64,000 bases of DNA, from positions 248,001 to 312,000 of the forward strand of contig OZ242168.1 in the NCBI GenBank assembly GCA_965205275.1, given 5' to 3'. The position numbers and the translations under genes are program-made. The notes under the pieces were generated by a model, which made no database searches, had not been told where the DNA came from, and saw only the letters and a program-made list of their open reading frames with translations. This document shows, piece after piece, positions 11,506 through 21,293 of this stretch. Origin of the DNA: WTFY01 sp965205275 (GTDB lineage Bacteria > Pseudomonadota > Gammaproteobacteria > UBA4575). The stretch's first letter is position 1; each line of letters starts with the position of its first letter.

Positions 11506-12303
11506 TCAGTTGAGACCCCCATGGTATCCGGACATCCCGATAATGTTGAACCCTGCATCGACGTAGGTGATCTCGCCCGTGATCCCGCTGGCCAAGTCGG
11601 AGCACAGAAATGCAGCGGTGTTGCCCACTTCCTTAATGCTGACGTTTTTGCGCAGCGGGGCATTCTGTTCAACGTGATCGAGCATCTTCCGGAAGTCAGC
11701 GATTCCTGCGGCAGCGAGGGTGCGGATGGGGCCGGCGGAGATGCCGTTTACACGAATACCCTCCGGACCCAAGGCATAGGCCATGTAGCGTATATTGGCC
11801 TCCAGGCTGGCCTTGGCAAGACCCATGACGTTGTAGCTCGGCATGGCACGTACCGAACCCATATAGGTCAGGGAGACGATGGCGCCGTTGCGGCCCTGCA
11901 TCATGGGGCGTGCGGCCTTGCCCAGTGCCGTCAGGCTGTAACTGCTGACATCATGGGCCATTTTTGAACCTTCCCGGGTGGTCACCTCAACGAAATCCCC
12001 TGCAAGCTCTTCCCGGGGTGCAAAGGCCGCCGAATGCACGAGGATATCCAGACTGTCCCAGGCCTTTCCCAACTCCTCAAACAGCAGCGTGATGTCCGTA
12101 TCATTCTCCAGATCACAGGGCAGCGTCATGTCTGCCCCGCATTCTGTGGCAAATTTTTCCACCCGGGATTTGAGTTTTTCGTTCTGGTAGGTGAAAGCCA
12201 GTTCCGCACCTTCGCGTTTCATGGCCTCGGCGATACCCCAGGCGATTGACCGGTTGCTTGCGATGCCGACGATCAGGGCACGCTTTCCTGCTAAAAATCC
12301 CAT
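11506..12303 (-). CDS. fabI: Enoyl-ACP reductase (NADH)
   Basis: Catalyses the last reduction in each round of type II fatty acid elongation. The 265 residues form a short-chain dehydrogenase fold with the atypical FabI nucleotide motif GIASNRSIAWGIA. The active-site tyrosines are Tyr147 and Tyr157, with Lys164 six residues after Tyr157 (Y-x6-K), matching E. coli Tyr146/Tyr156/Lys163. It is transcribed divergently from the peptide transporter operon with 143 bp between, which must carry both promoters. Confidence 0.97.
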   Translation of the reverse strand: MGFLAGKRALIVGIASNRSIAWGIAEAMKREGAELAFTYQNEKLKSRVEKFATECGADMTLPCDLENDTDITLLFEELGKAWDSLDILVHSAAFAPREELAGDFVEVTTREGSKMAHDVSSYSLTALGKAARPMMQGRNGAIVSLTYMGSVRAMPSYNVMGLAKASLEANIRYMAYALGPEGIRVNGISAGPIRTLAAAGIADFRKMLDHVEQNAPLRKNVSIKEVGNTAAFLCSDLASGITGEITYVDAGFNIIGMSGYHGGLN

Positions 12304-12446
12304 TTGTTCTCCCTCACTTGTCGTTTGATTGGTGAACGGGGGTACCCGTTGATTGTCCAGACTGAATTATTTTCCCGGCGGGCAGTCTATAATGGCCGCG
12401 CAAGGAAGAAGTATCCATTAATTCTCAAAGTATATACAACACCCAC

Positions 12447-14603
12447 GTGAACGACCGCGTCCCCCTTTTCTCTACAGTCATTATAGCCTTCATGCTTTGT
12501 GCATGCAGCGAAGAGGTCTGGAACAACCCGTATCCGGGTGGGGAGGCCACCTCGGATGTGGTGTACTCATCGTTCAGTGAACGACCCAAGCATCTGGACC
12601 CGGTGAGATCCTACAGCTCGAATGAGTATGAGTTCATTGCACAGATTTACGAGCCCCCCTTGCAATACCATTATCTGCTGCGCCCGTACACGCTGGTGCC
12701 CCTCACTGCCAGGCAGCTGCCGCAGGTACGTTATCTGGACGCCGCCGGCGTGCCGGTACCGGAAGGGCAGACCGGGGACATCGCGTTTTCCGAGTACATC
12801 ATTTCAATCCAACCGGGGATCCGCTATCAGCCCCACCCGGCATTCGCTACCAATGACGCAGGGAATGCCCGGTATCTGGATCTGGAAAAAGGGAATCTGG
12901 AAAACATCCATGTCCTGGGCGATTTCCAGAAGACCGGTACGCGTGAGCTTACGGCCGCGGATTATGTCTATCAGATCAAGCGCATCGCCAGTCCTTTTCT
13001 GCACTCTCCCATTGCCGGTGTAATGCGCGAGTATATAGTCGGTTTTGATGCGTTCCGCAGGCAGGTGGGTGAGCGGTACGGAGATCAGCCGGAGACGGTC
13101 TGGCAGGATCTGCGGCAAATCGATTTTGCAGGACTGTCCACGGATGACCGCTATACGTATCGCATCCGGATCCGGGGAAAGTATCCGCAACTGGTGTACT
13201 GGCTGGCGATGCCGTTTTTCTCCCCGATGCCCTGGGAAGCTGAAAAGTTCTACAGCCAGCCGGGAATGGAAGAGCGCAACATCTCGCTGAACTGGTACCC
13301 GGTGGGCACGGGGCCTTTCATGCTGACGGAAAACAATCCGAACCTGCGCATGGTCATGGAGGAAAACCCAAACTTTCACGGTGAACTATACCCGTCCCAT
13401 GGCGAGCCGGAAGACCGGGAAAACGGGTTGCTGGAGGATGCCGGAAAGGAATTGCCCCTGGTGCACAAGGCGGTGTACAGCCTGGAGAAAGAGAACATTC
13501 CCTATTGGAATAAATTCCTGCAGGGGTACTATGACGCATCCGGTGTAAGCTCGGACAGCTTTGATCAGGCCATTCAGTTTGGCTCACAGGGGGATATACA
13601 ACTCACCGAACGGATGCAGGCGAAAGACATCCAGCTGGAAACCTCGGTGACGGCCTCGATCCTGTACATGGGATTCAATATGCTGGATCCGGTGGTAGGT
13701 GGGTATTCCGAACGTGCACGCCTGTTACGCCAGGCCATTTCCATTGCCGTGGATTACGAAGAATATATTTCCATCTTCGCCAATGGCCGCGGTGTGCCGG
13801 CCCAGGGTCCGGTGCCGCCTGGAATTTTTGGCAATATCGAGGGTGAAGCCGGGGTGAATCCCTACGTCTACGAGTGGGTGAAGGGTGAGCTGAAAAGAAA
13901 GGATATTGAATATGCCATGCAGTTGATGGCCCAGGCCGGCTACGTGGATAGCATCGACAGCGCATCCGGCAAGCCGCTTACCCTGTATTTCGACACGCCC
14001 GGAGCCGGCCCGGGTGCCAAGGCGCATTTCAACTGGATGCGCAAGCAGTACCAGAAACTTGGCATTCAACTGGTGATCCGTGCCACCGATTACAACCGGT
14101 TTCAGGAAAAAATGCGCAAGGGCACCGGCCAGATTTTCCAGTGGGGCTGGAATGCGGATTACCCGGACCCGGAAAATTTCTTTTTTCTTTTATACGGGCC
14201 AAATGCCAAAGTGGAGCACAGCGGTGAAAATGCAACGAACTACCAGGATCCGGAATTCGATCGTTTGTTCGAACAGATGAAGAATATCAAAAACGGCCCC
14301 GGGCGCCTGGAGATCATCCGGCAAATGACCGTGATCCTGCAACGGGATGCCCCGTGGCTATGGGGGTTTCATCCCAAGGCATTCTCCCTGTTTCACGACT
14401 GGTATAAAAACGTCAAGCCCAATCTGATGGCCAATAATCTTTTGAAATACAAACGCGTGGACGGTGAGTCGAGGAAAATGAAGCGTGCCGAATGGAATCA
14501 GCCCCGTTACTGGCCGCTGGTGGTAGTGTCCGTATTGTTGCTGGTCTCGTTTATTCCTGCCGGGATCGGGTTTTACCGGCGTGAGCGGGGTACGGTGAAA
14601 TGA
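12447..14603 (+). CDS. Peptide ABC transporter substrate-binding lipoprotein (family 5) with C-terminal membrane helix
   Basis: Captures oligopeptides for the two permeases downstream. The 718 residues begin with a signal peptide and a lipobox-like LCAC (Cys20), then the family 5 fold (SFSERPKHLDPVRSYSSNE, later WGWNADYPDPENFFFLLYGPN). Unusually, the last 31 residues hold a hydrophobic helix, PLVVVSVLLLVSFIPAGIGF, followed by basic residues. The protein may therefore be anchored at both ends. The start is GTG. The stop overlaps the next gene by four bases (ATGA). Confidence 0.88.
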   Translation: MNDRVPLFSTVIIAFMLCACSEEVWNNPYPGGEATSDVVYSSFSERPKHLDPVRSYSSNEYEFIAQIYEPPLQYHYLLRPYTLVPLTARQLPQVRYLDAAGVPVPEGQTGDIAFSEYIISIQPGIRYQPHPAFATNDAGNARYLDLEKGNLENIHVLGDFQKTGTRELTAADYVYQIKRIASPFLHSPIAGVMREYIVGFDAFRRQVGERYGDQPETVWQDLRQIDFAGLSTDDRYTYRIRIRGKYPQLVYWLAMPFFSPMPWEAEKFYSQPGMEERNISLNWYPVGTGPFMLTENNPNLRMVMEENPNFHGELYPSHGEPEDRENGLLEDAGKELPLVHKAVYSLEKENIPYWNKFLQGYYDASGVSSDSFDQAIQFGSQGDIQLTERMQAKDIQLETSVTASILYMGFNMLDPVVGGYSERARLLRQAISIAVDYEEYISIFANGRGVPAQGPVPPGIFGNIEGEAGVNPYVYEWVKGELKRKDIEYAMQLMAQAGYVDSIDSASGKPLTLYFDTPGAGPGAKAHFNWMRKQYQKLGIQLVIRATDYNRFQEKMRKGTGQIFQWGWNADYPDPENFFFLLYGPNAKVEHSGENATNYQDPEFDRLFEQMKNIKNGPGRLEIIRQMTVILQRDAPWLWGFHPKAFSLFHDWYKNVKPNLMANNLLKYKRVDGESRKMKRAEWNQPRYWPLVVVSVLLLVSFIPAGIGFYRRERGTVK

Positions 14604-15577
14604 TCGCCTACATCATACGCCGTGCCCTGTATGCCATACCGATACTTATTGGCATCAACATTATTACGTTTCTGCTGTTTTTTGTAGTCAATACGCCCGA
14701 TGACATGGCGCGTATGTTTCTGGGACAAAAACACGTTACGGAAGAGCAGATCGAAGACTGGAAAACAGAACGCGGATACCACCATCCGCTTTTTTACAAC
14801 ACGCAGGCGGAAGGGGTGGATACCCTCAGGGAAACCGTTTTCTACACCAAATCCCTGCGCCTGTTTGTGTTCGATTTCGGGCGCTCCGACAGCGGGCGCG
14901 ATATCGGTTTTGACATCAGCCAGCGCATGTGGCCCAGTCTGGCCATTGCGGTTCCGCAACTGGTCATCGGCCTGCTGGTGGCCATTACCCTTGCCCTGCT
15001 CATTGCATTCTTCCGGGCCACCTATATCGACTACTGGGCAGTCGTGATCTGTGTGGCCCTGATGTCCATCTCCAGCCTGTTTTACATCATTGGCGGGCAA
15101 TACATGATGGGCAAAATACTGCGGGTCGTGCCCATTTCCGGTTTTGAAAGCGGGATTTTCGGGATCAAGTTCCTGATCCTGCCGGTCATGATCGGTATTG
15201 TCGGCGGTATCGGGTCCAGCGCACGCTGGTATCGGACCATATTCCTGGAAGAGATGAACAAGGATTATGTACGCACGGCACGTGCCAAGGGGATTTCAGA
15301 GCAGACGGTGCTGTTCCGGCATGTATTGCGCAATGCGCTGATCCCCATTCTCACCGGTGTAGTGGTGATCCTGCCGTTACTGTTCATGGGCAGTCTGATC
15401 ACTGAATCCTTCTTCGGTATTCCGGGCCTGGGAAGTTATACCATTGATGCAATCAGCCGCCAGGACTTTGCCATTGTGCGTTCCATGGTCTTTCTGGGCG
15501 CGTTTTTGTATATCGTCGGATTATTGCTGACGGATATTTCATACACGATCGTTGACCCGAGAGTCAGGCTCAACTGA
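14600..15577 (+). CDS. Peptide ABC transporter permease, DppB/YejB type
   Basis: The first transmembrane subunit of the importer, 325 residues. It opens MIAYIIRRALYAIPILIGIN, the typical first helix of this permease class. The cytoplasmic EAA loop that contacts the ATPase is DYVRTARAKGISEQTVLFRH near 225-245. The extra loop between helices 1 and 2 (about 35-110) is typical of DppB/YejB proteins. It overlaps the substrate-binding gene by four bases, and the next permease starts two bases after its stop, so the genes are translationally coupled. Confidence 0.92.
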   Translation: MIAYIIRRALYAIPILIGINIITFLLFFVVNTPDDMARMFLGQKHVTEEQIEDWKTERGYHHPLFYNTQAEGVDTLRETVFYTKSLRLFVFDFGRSDSGRDIGFDISQRMWPSLAIAVPQLVIGLLVAITLALLIAFFRATYIDYWAVVICVALMSISSLFYIIGGQYMMGKILRVVPISGFESGIFGIKFLILPVMIGIVGGIGSSARWYRTIFLEEMNKDYVRTARAKGISEQTVLFRHVLRNALIPILTGVVVILPLLFMGSLITESFFGIPGLGSYTIDAISRQDFAIVRSMVFLGAFLYIVGLLLTDISYTIVDPRVRLN

Positions 15578-15579
15578 TC

Positions 15580-16995
15580 ATGATGCCAGGCAAGCCGGTT
15601 TTTCTGCTGACCGATATCCTTGTTTTCGGACTGGTGCTGTGCATCGTCCTGTTTTTCCTGTACGCCATGCGCAAGCCGCACTTGCGCCAGCCCTGGCAGC
15701 AGGTGGTACGCAGCAAGGCAGGGGTCATCTCGATGATCATCCTGTCAGTGTATGTGGGGATTGCCCTGCTTGATTCGCTGCATTTCCATCCTGTGCTGGA
15801 AAACCCTTCCGGCTCGTCCGCAAAAGCGCAATACAGTAGTGAGGTGGTGAGCGTGTTTGACCAGGTGGTTTCCGGTCTGAGAAGGAGCAGTGAAAAAACG
15901 TATTCGGCACCGTTTGCGGCCCATCTATATGCGAAAGAAACCGTGCAGCGGGACGATGGCGTCAAGCAGCGCATCTATCCGCGCCTGGTATGGGGCGCCG
16001 CCCATCTGGACGACCCTGAAACACAAAAGGCGGGAGACGTGCTCAGGCTCGGTGCAACGGGTGCAATCAAGGCCGTGATTGTCTGGGCGGTACTGGTTGC
16101 CCTGCTGTGTCTTTATTTGTCTGTCCGGGCGAGAAGAACATTCAGGGCGACACTGGACGTCCTGTGCGACGGCCATTCCGGCGTGCCCTGGAGGACCGTC
16201 GCCGTCACGCTTGGGATGGTGTTGCTGGTGTTGCTGGTGGGCGCGGAATGGGCTACGAAATACCATGTACTGGGCACCGACAAGGTCGGCGAGGACGTAC
16301 TGTACCAGGCACTCAAGAGCATTCGCACCGGGGTGGTCATCGGCACGCTGACGACCCTGCTGATGCTGCCTTTTGCCGTCACACTCGGGATCATGGCCGG
16401 TTACTTCCGTGGCTGGATCGATGATGTCATCCAGTACCTTTACACCACACTCAATTCGATTCCGGGTGTGTTGCTGATCGCGGCGGCGATACTGGTGCTG
16501 AATGTGTATATGAACAAGCATGCAGAGGAGTTTGCGAGCCTGGTCCAGCGTGCGGATTTACGCCTGTTGTTCCTGTGCCTGATTCTGGGGCTGACCAGCT
16601 GGACCGGACTGTGCCGGTTGTTGCGGGCAGAAACGCTGAAGCTGCGGGAAGTGGATTTTATCCAGGCTGCGAGTGCATTCGGGGTGGGTCCGGCACAAAC
16701 CATATTCCGGCACATATTGCCGAATGTGATGCATATTGTCCTGATCACACTGGTACTTGATTTCAGCGGTCTGGTGCTGGCCGAGGCGGTGCTGTCCTAC
16801 ATCAACATCGGTGTGGACCCCACCATGAACAGCTGGGGAAACATGATCAACAGTGCCCGCCTGGAGATGGCACGCGAACCGGTGGTGTGGTGGTCGCTGG
16901 CCGCTTCACTGTTCTTCATGTTCACGCTGGTCCTGTTTGCCAACCTGTTTGCCGACGTGGTTCGCGACGCACTCGACCCTCGGCTGGAAAAATAA
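15580..16995 (+). CDS. Peptide ABC transporter permease, DppC/YejE type, enlarged
   Basis: The second transmembrane subunit. At 471 residues it is much longer than usual DppC proteins (about 300). The extra part is an N-terminal section of about 190 residues with helices near 7-29, 45-67 and 161-183 and a soluble insert around 70-150. The core permease domain with EAA loop REVDFIQAASAFGVGPAQTI lies in the C-terminal half. YejE-like permeases also carry an N-terminal extension. The ATPase gene follows six bases later. Confidence 0.9.
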   Translation: MMPGKPVFLLTDILVFGLVLCIVLFFLYAMRKPHLRQPWQQVVRSKAGVISMIILSVYVGIALLDSLHFHPVLENPSGSSAKAQYSSEVVSVFDQVVSGLRRSSEKTYSAPFAAHLYAKETVQRDDGVKQRIYPRLVWGAAHLDDPETQKAGDVLRLGATGAIKAVIVWAVLVALLCLYLSVRARRTFRATLDVLCDGHSGVPWRTVAVTLGMVLLVLLVGAEWATKYHVLGTDKVGEDVLYQALKSIRTGVVIGTLTTLLMLPFAVTLGIMAGYFRGWIDDVIQYLYTTLNSIPGVLLIAAAILVLNVYMNKHAEEFASLVQRADLRLLFLCLILGLTSWTGLCRLLRAETLKLREVDFIQAASAFGVGPAQTIFRHILPNVMHIVLITLVLDFSGLVLAEAVLSYINIGVDPTMNSWGNMINSARLEMAREPVVWWSLAASLFFMFTLVLFANLFADVVRDALDPRLEK

Positions 16996-17001
16996 CCGAT
17001 C

Positions 17002-18666
17002 ATGGCTGACCCTTTACTGCAGGTCCACAATCTGACGACGGTGTTCAGAACCCGTCGTCGAACGGTTGCGGCCGTGGATGCAGTCAGTTTCGAAATCAGG
17101 GCAGGGGAGACGTTTGCCCTGGTCGGTGAGTCAGGCAGTGGAAAATCCGTTACCGCCCTGTCGGTGATCAGGCTGTTGCCTGAGGCGGCAAGACTGACTT
17201 CGGGAAGCATCTGTTTTGAAGGCCGGGATTTGCTGACGTTACCTGAACGCGATATGCGGGATATACGGGGCAGCGGTATCTCCATGATCTTTCAGGAACC
17301 GATGACGTCCCTGAACCCGGTTGTAAAGGTAGGCCGGCAGATCTCCGAAGTGTTGATACGCCACCAGAAAATGTCCAGAGCGCAGGCACGCCGGCAGGTT
17401 CTGGACCTGCTTGAGGCGGTCAGGATACCCAAGCCTTCATACACCATCGACACGTATGCACATGAACTGTCCGGTGGCATGAAACAACGGGTCATGATTG
17501 CGATCGCACTGGCCTGTGAACCCCGGTTGCTGATTGCAGATGAACCCACTACCGCACTGGATGTAACAATACAGGCCCAGGTACTGGAACTGATCAATGA
17601 TCTGCAACGGCAGTTCGGGATGGCGATTCTTTTTATCACACATGATCTGGCTGTTGTGAAACAGGTGGCCGATCATGTAGCGGTCATGAAAGAAGGTGTG
17701 ATCGTAGAGCAGTCCAGCAACGAGGTATTTTTTTCAGCACCGCAGCATGCTTACAGCTGGGAACTGTTTGCAGCCTTGCCGGCGATGGAAAAACGTGGCA
17801 GACCGCTGCTCGAGTGCAATCATGACCTGCATAAACCGGTTGTTGAAAACGTCACTGAAAACGACACCCTGCGGGTACGTGATCTGGCAGTGCATTTTCC
17901 CATACGCAAGGGATTGTTCAAACGCACTGTCGGGTATATCAAGGCCGTGGATGGTGTTTCCCTGGAAATTCCTCCCGGCAAGACGGTTGCCCTGGTCGGC
18001 GAGTCAGGCAGTGGCAAGACCACTGTCGGCAAAGGGATCCTGCGTCTGGTGCAGCCCACCCTGGGCGAGGTCACGTATCTGGGATTACCGATACACGAAA
18101 TCGACCGCAACCGGCTGCTGGAGCAGCGTGCCAATCTGCAGATTGTTTTCCAGGATCCGTATTCATCGATGAACCCACGTATGCTGGTGGGCCGGATCAT
18201 CGAGGAAGGGATCAAGGCCCTGAAGGTCATCCCGGATGCACAGGCGCGCAAACAGCGCGTACTGGAATTGCTCGAGCAGGTGGGCCTCGACAAGGATGCC
18301 CATCTCCGTTACCCGCATGAATTTTCCGGCGGCCAGCGACAGCGTATCTGCATTGCACGCGCCCTGGCGGTAAACCCGAAAATCATTATCTGTGATGAGC
18401 CCACCAGTGCTCTGGATGTCTCCGTTCAGGCACAGATTCTGGACCTGCTGAATCATTTGCAGGAGCGCTATGCAATCAGTTATCTGTTCATCACACATAA
18501 CATGTCGGTGGTAGCCTATTTTGCAGACCGTGTTGCCGTCATGTATCAGGGCAGGATTGTCGAACAGGGAGAGGTTGAACAGGTGTTGACGGACCCGAAA
18601 CACGAATACACCAAGCGATTGCTGAGCGCGGTGCCCAAGCTGGTACCGCCGGTGCGGGCGGCCTGA
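17002..18666 (+). CDS. Peptide ABC transporter, fused double ATPase (YejF-like)
   Basis: Drives the importer by ATP hydrolysis. The 554 residues contain two complete nucleotide-binding domains. The first has Walker A GESGSGKS and signature LSGGMKQR; the second has Walker A GESGSGKT and signature FSGGQRQR. Each is followed by a DEPT Walker B region. Each half ends in the oligopeptide-transporter tail (QHAYSWELFAALP and KHEYTKRLLSAVPK). The fused arrangement resembles YejF rather than separate DppD and DppF. It is the last gene of the four-gene operon. Confidence 0.93.
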   Translation: MADPLLQVHNLTTVFRTRRRTVAAVDAVSFEIRAGETFALVGESGSGKSVTALSVIRLLPEAARLTSGSICFEGRDLLTLPERDMRDIRGSGISMIFQEPMTSLNPVVKVGRQISEVLIRHQKMSRAQARRQVLDLLEAVRIPKPSYTIDTYAHELSGGMKQRVMIAIALACEPRLLIADEPTTALDVTIQAQVLELINDLQRQFGMAILFITHDLAVVKQVADHVAVMKEGVIVEQSSNEVFFSAPQHAYSWELFAALPAMEKRGRPLLECNHDLHKPVVENVTENDTLRVRDLAVHFPIRKGLFKRTVGYIKAVDGVSLEIPPGKTVALVGESGSGKTTVGKGILRLVQPTLGEVTYLGLPIHEIDRNRLLEQRANLQIVFQDPYSSMNPRMLVGRIIEEGIKALKVIPDAQARKQRVLELLEQVGLDKDAHLRYPHEFSGGQRQRICIARALAVNPKIIICDEPTSALDVSVQAQILDLLNHLQERYAISYLFITHNMSVVAYFADRVAVMYQGRIVEQGEVEQVLTDPKHEYTKRLLSAVPKLVPPVRAA

Positions 18667-18843
18667 AGGACATCTATTCGATAGGCATGTGCCTGGGCTC
18701 AGGTTATGGCAGCCAACCGGGCTGATGAGGTCGTGCCGCGCTCATTGATTCTGTAGGGTGGCTCCATTACGATAAGCTGCCGGTTGTGGTCCGCGTGGCC
18801 GGTCGTGAACCGTATGCAATCATCAAAGGAGGGAGGTGCCGGG

Positions 18844-19713
18844 GTGAAATTGGCGTTGGCGTGGCGGCGTGTCGCAAGTGCTGTACTGGGGGTTTGTGTC
18901 GCATTGGGTGTGTCGGGTCAGGGTATGGCTGGCGAGTCGCAGCGTTCCGGCTGGTACGCGGGCGCGGGCGCAGGAGTGAACTGGATTTCCGACATGGAGC
19001 AGGCGGGCTGGAACCGGGATACGATCTGTTACCCGACTGATGACTGTACCGGCAAGGCATCCATTGGCGGCTATCGCTGGTTTTATGACCTGGATGCGGA
19101 CCGTGGCAGCCTGTTCGAAATTGCAATTGGCCGCATGTTTGGCAACCTGCGCCTGGAATTGTCGGCCAACCAGCGGGAAAACGACATTGATCAGGAATTT
19201 ACCGGCATCACCTTCCTGGACGGGTCGGCCATCATGCCGGATACCGCGGGCAATTATACGTCATCGAGCACGACCACGATTGACGATTTGAGAACGCGCA
19301 CGCTGCTGCTGAACGTCTACTACGATTTCCCGCTTGCACAGAGCCGGATCACGCCGTACCTGGGTGCCGGGGTCGGGCTTTCTTTCGTCAAGCTTTCGGG
19401 GCTGTTTTTCAGCAGCGAATATTCATGCACGAGTGGATGTGACGCTGATCTTTCTCCGGAGGAATACAATTCCCGGCAGGATGAAAGCCTGTCCGACACC
19501 GTTTTTTCCAGACACCTCTACGCCGGTGCCGACTACAGTCTGGATGACAGGTTTCTGCTGGGCCTGAAACTGTCCTACAGCCTGGTGGACGACATCAGGG
19601 ACAAGGGGCGTTACCTCGAGCATCCGGTTTCCGACCAGATCAACCGTACGAAAATCAGTGACATGGACCACTGGTCCCTGACGCTCGGTCTGAAGTACCT
19701 GTTCAGCCACTGA
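18844..19713 (+). CDS. Predicted outer-membrane beta-barrel protein
   Basis: An exported protein of 289 residues with no recognised specific family. I prefer the GTG start at 18844 because AAAGGAGGG sits just upstream and it yields a clean signal peptide (basic start, hydrophobic core, cleavage near GMAGES); an upstream ATG at 18814 is also in frame. The mature part alternates hydrophobic and polar residues, contains GWYAGAGAGVNW and ITPYLGAGVGLSF, and ends in LTLGLKYLFSH, all typical of OmpA-like or OmpW-like barrels. Cys pairs (CYPTDDC, CTSGC) may form loop disulfides. Confidence 0.7.
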   Translation: MKLALAWRRVASAVLGVCVALGVSGQGMAGESQRSGWYAGAGAGVNWISDMEQAGWNRDTICYPTDDCTGKASIGGYRWFYDLDADRGSLFEIAIGRMFGNLRLELSANQRENDIDQEFTGITFLDGSAIMPDTAGNYTSSSTTTIDDLRTRTLLLNVYYDFPLAQSRITPYLGAGVGLSFVKLSGLFFSSEYSCTSGCDADLSPEEYNSRQDESLSDTVFSRHLYAGADYSLDDRFLLGLKLSYSLVDDIRDKGRYLEHPVSDQINRTKISDMDHWSLTLGLKYLFSH

Positions 19714-19805
19714 CGGCGCAAGACAGCCTCTCTTTTCAAGGGGCAGCTTTTTAGGTATGGGCAAGAAAGGGAAAGGGTATCCATGCCCCCTCGAATCGAA
19801 GGCGG

Positions 19806-19904
19806 CTATTTTATTTCATGGGTAGCGCGGTAGACTTCCAAATATTCGCGTGACAGTTCCTGCGCCTTGGTAATCTCGGCACGTGCCGTGTCTTTGGCAA
19901 TCAT
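19806..19904 (-). pseudogene. Possible tail of a lost gene (33 codons)
   Basis: A short minus-strand frame, MIAKDTARAEITKAQELSRE then YLEVYRATHEIK, ends at 19806. The EITKAQELSREYLEVY pattern resembles the C-terminal helix after the last Sel1 repeat in some TPR-like proteins. An in-frame stop lies six codons before the ATG and there is no convincing ribosome-binding site. It may be the end of a deleted gene or a chance frame. Confidence 0.25.
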
Positions 19905-19946
19905 TGTATCGAGTCGGTCAAATTAGTAGGTGCAGCAGGGCTCCTG

Positions 19947-21164
19947 TCAGAGCGGAATTATCAGGGTTTTGCCGGCCAGAATGGTGGTGCCATTCAGGTT
20001 GTTAGCCTTGCGCAAAGCGGATACGGAAGTGCCGTAACGTGCTGCAATGACACTCAGGGATTCGCCGTACACGATGGTATGCCTGTGCCATTTGGGTTCT
20101 TCGGGAAGGCGCTCGATGGTGATGGCCACCATTTCGGTTTTGTGCCTGGGTACCAGCAGGCGATACCCTGTCGGGGGTGGGTAACGCAGATACTGCAAGG
20201 CCGGATTGAGGGCCTGAAGTTCATCGCGGCTGATGTTGCCTGATTCGACAAGCTTTGCAGGTGAGATCCGTTTCTTGACTTCCAGGATTTCCACATGAGG
20301 CGCATTGGCAACCGGGTGCAGCAGTGTGGCGCTTAATTGAGGGTCATGTATGATCGCACTCAATGCCAGCAGCCGGGGGACGTATGCACGGGTTTCACCC
20401 GATAACTGCAGGTCCCAGTAGTTGGTTGTACGATTTTTCACTGCATCCAATTGCAATGCCCTTTTTACCCGGTTGGGCCCGGCGTTGTATGCCATCAGTG
20501 CAAGCAGCCAGTTTCCGTCAAATTCAGCATGCAGTTCGGTAAGGTAGTCGAGTGCTGCCATGGTCGAGGCATATACATCGTACCGGGCGTCATACCCCCA
20601 GGTCTGTTGCAGACCGAATTCCTTTGCGGTGCGGGATGTGAATTGCCACAGGCCTGTGGCCTTGGTACGTGAAAGGGCCTTGGGGGAATAACCGCTTTCG
20701 ACGATGGGCAGTATAGCCAGTTCGGCAGGCAGGTTGCGCTGCTCAATCTCGTTCAGTATGAAATGGATGAACGGCTCAGCGCGGTGCGTGACAATGGACA
20801 GCAGCCTTTCTCTTTCCAGATAGTTTTTTTTGTACCGGATCACGTGGGGATGGTCATAGAACCGGGATAATGCCGAGTTTTTTGCGATACGATGCCAGAT
20901 CAGCAACGGTTCGCCGTCAGGACCGTATTCTATAAAGGATGAGGCCGGTGGAGCGGGCGAAGGGATGTCAACGGGCACCGGTCTGGGTTCGGGTGTGGCC
21001 AAACCACGTATACCTGGGGTGTCTGCAGGGGTGTCCGCAGGCGCTGCCGTTTGGGTATCGGCTGGAATTTTATCGGCGGACGTATCAGCAGGGATGGGTG
21101 TTTTCGAGCAGGCTGTGACCAAAAACGCCAAGGCAGCTAGCAGCAGGCAGGCTTTACTCCTCAT
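19947..21164 (-). CDS. mltD: Membrane-bound lytic murein transglycosylase D-like lipoprotein
   Basis: Cleaves peptidoglycan glycan strands in the periplasm. The 405 residues begin with a lipoprotein signal (LVTAC, Cys19), then a Pro/Ala/Thr-rich linker. The SLT domain lies around 140-270 with the catalytic Glu in LPIVESGYSPKA and motifs ATGLWQFTSRTAKEFGL and LMAYNAGPNRVKRAL. One LysM domain is at the C-terminus (HTIVYGESLSVIAARYGTS). E. coli MltD has two LysM domains; only one is clear here. Confidence 0.92.
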   Translation of the reverse strand: MRSKACLLLAALAFLVTACSKTPIPADTSADKIPADTQTAAPADTPADTPGIRGLATPEPRPVPVDIPSPAPPASSFIEYGPDGEPLLIWHRIAKNSALSRFYDHPHVIRYKKNYLERERLLSIVTHRAEPFIHFILNEIEQRNLPAELAILPIVESGYSPKALSRTKATGLWQFTSRTAKEFGLQQTWGYDARYDVYASTMAALDYLTELHAEFDGNWLLALMAYNAGPNRVKRALQLDAVKNRTTNYWDLQLSGETRAYVPRLLALSAIIHDPQLSATLLHPVANAPHVEILEVKKRISPAKLVESGNISRDELQALNPALQYLRYPPPTGYRLLVPRHKTEMVAITIERLPEEPKWHRHTIVYGESLSVIAARYGTSVSALRKANNLNGTTILAGKTLIIPL

Positions 21165-21293
21165 AGATAAAAAAGCATAAGGATACCGGCTGAAAATGCT
21201 AATAGCTAAATTTTATAGGCATATAAGGATTATATAAATCCTGGTTCCTTTGGCACGCCTTGCATTACTGCTCCGGTTTTGGGCTAGAATTGG

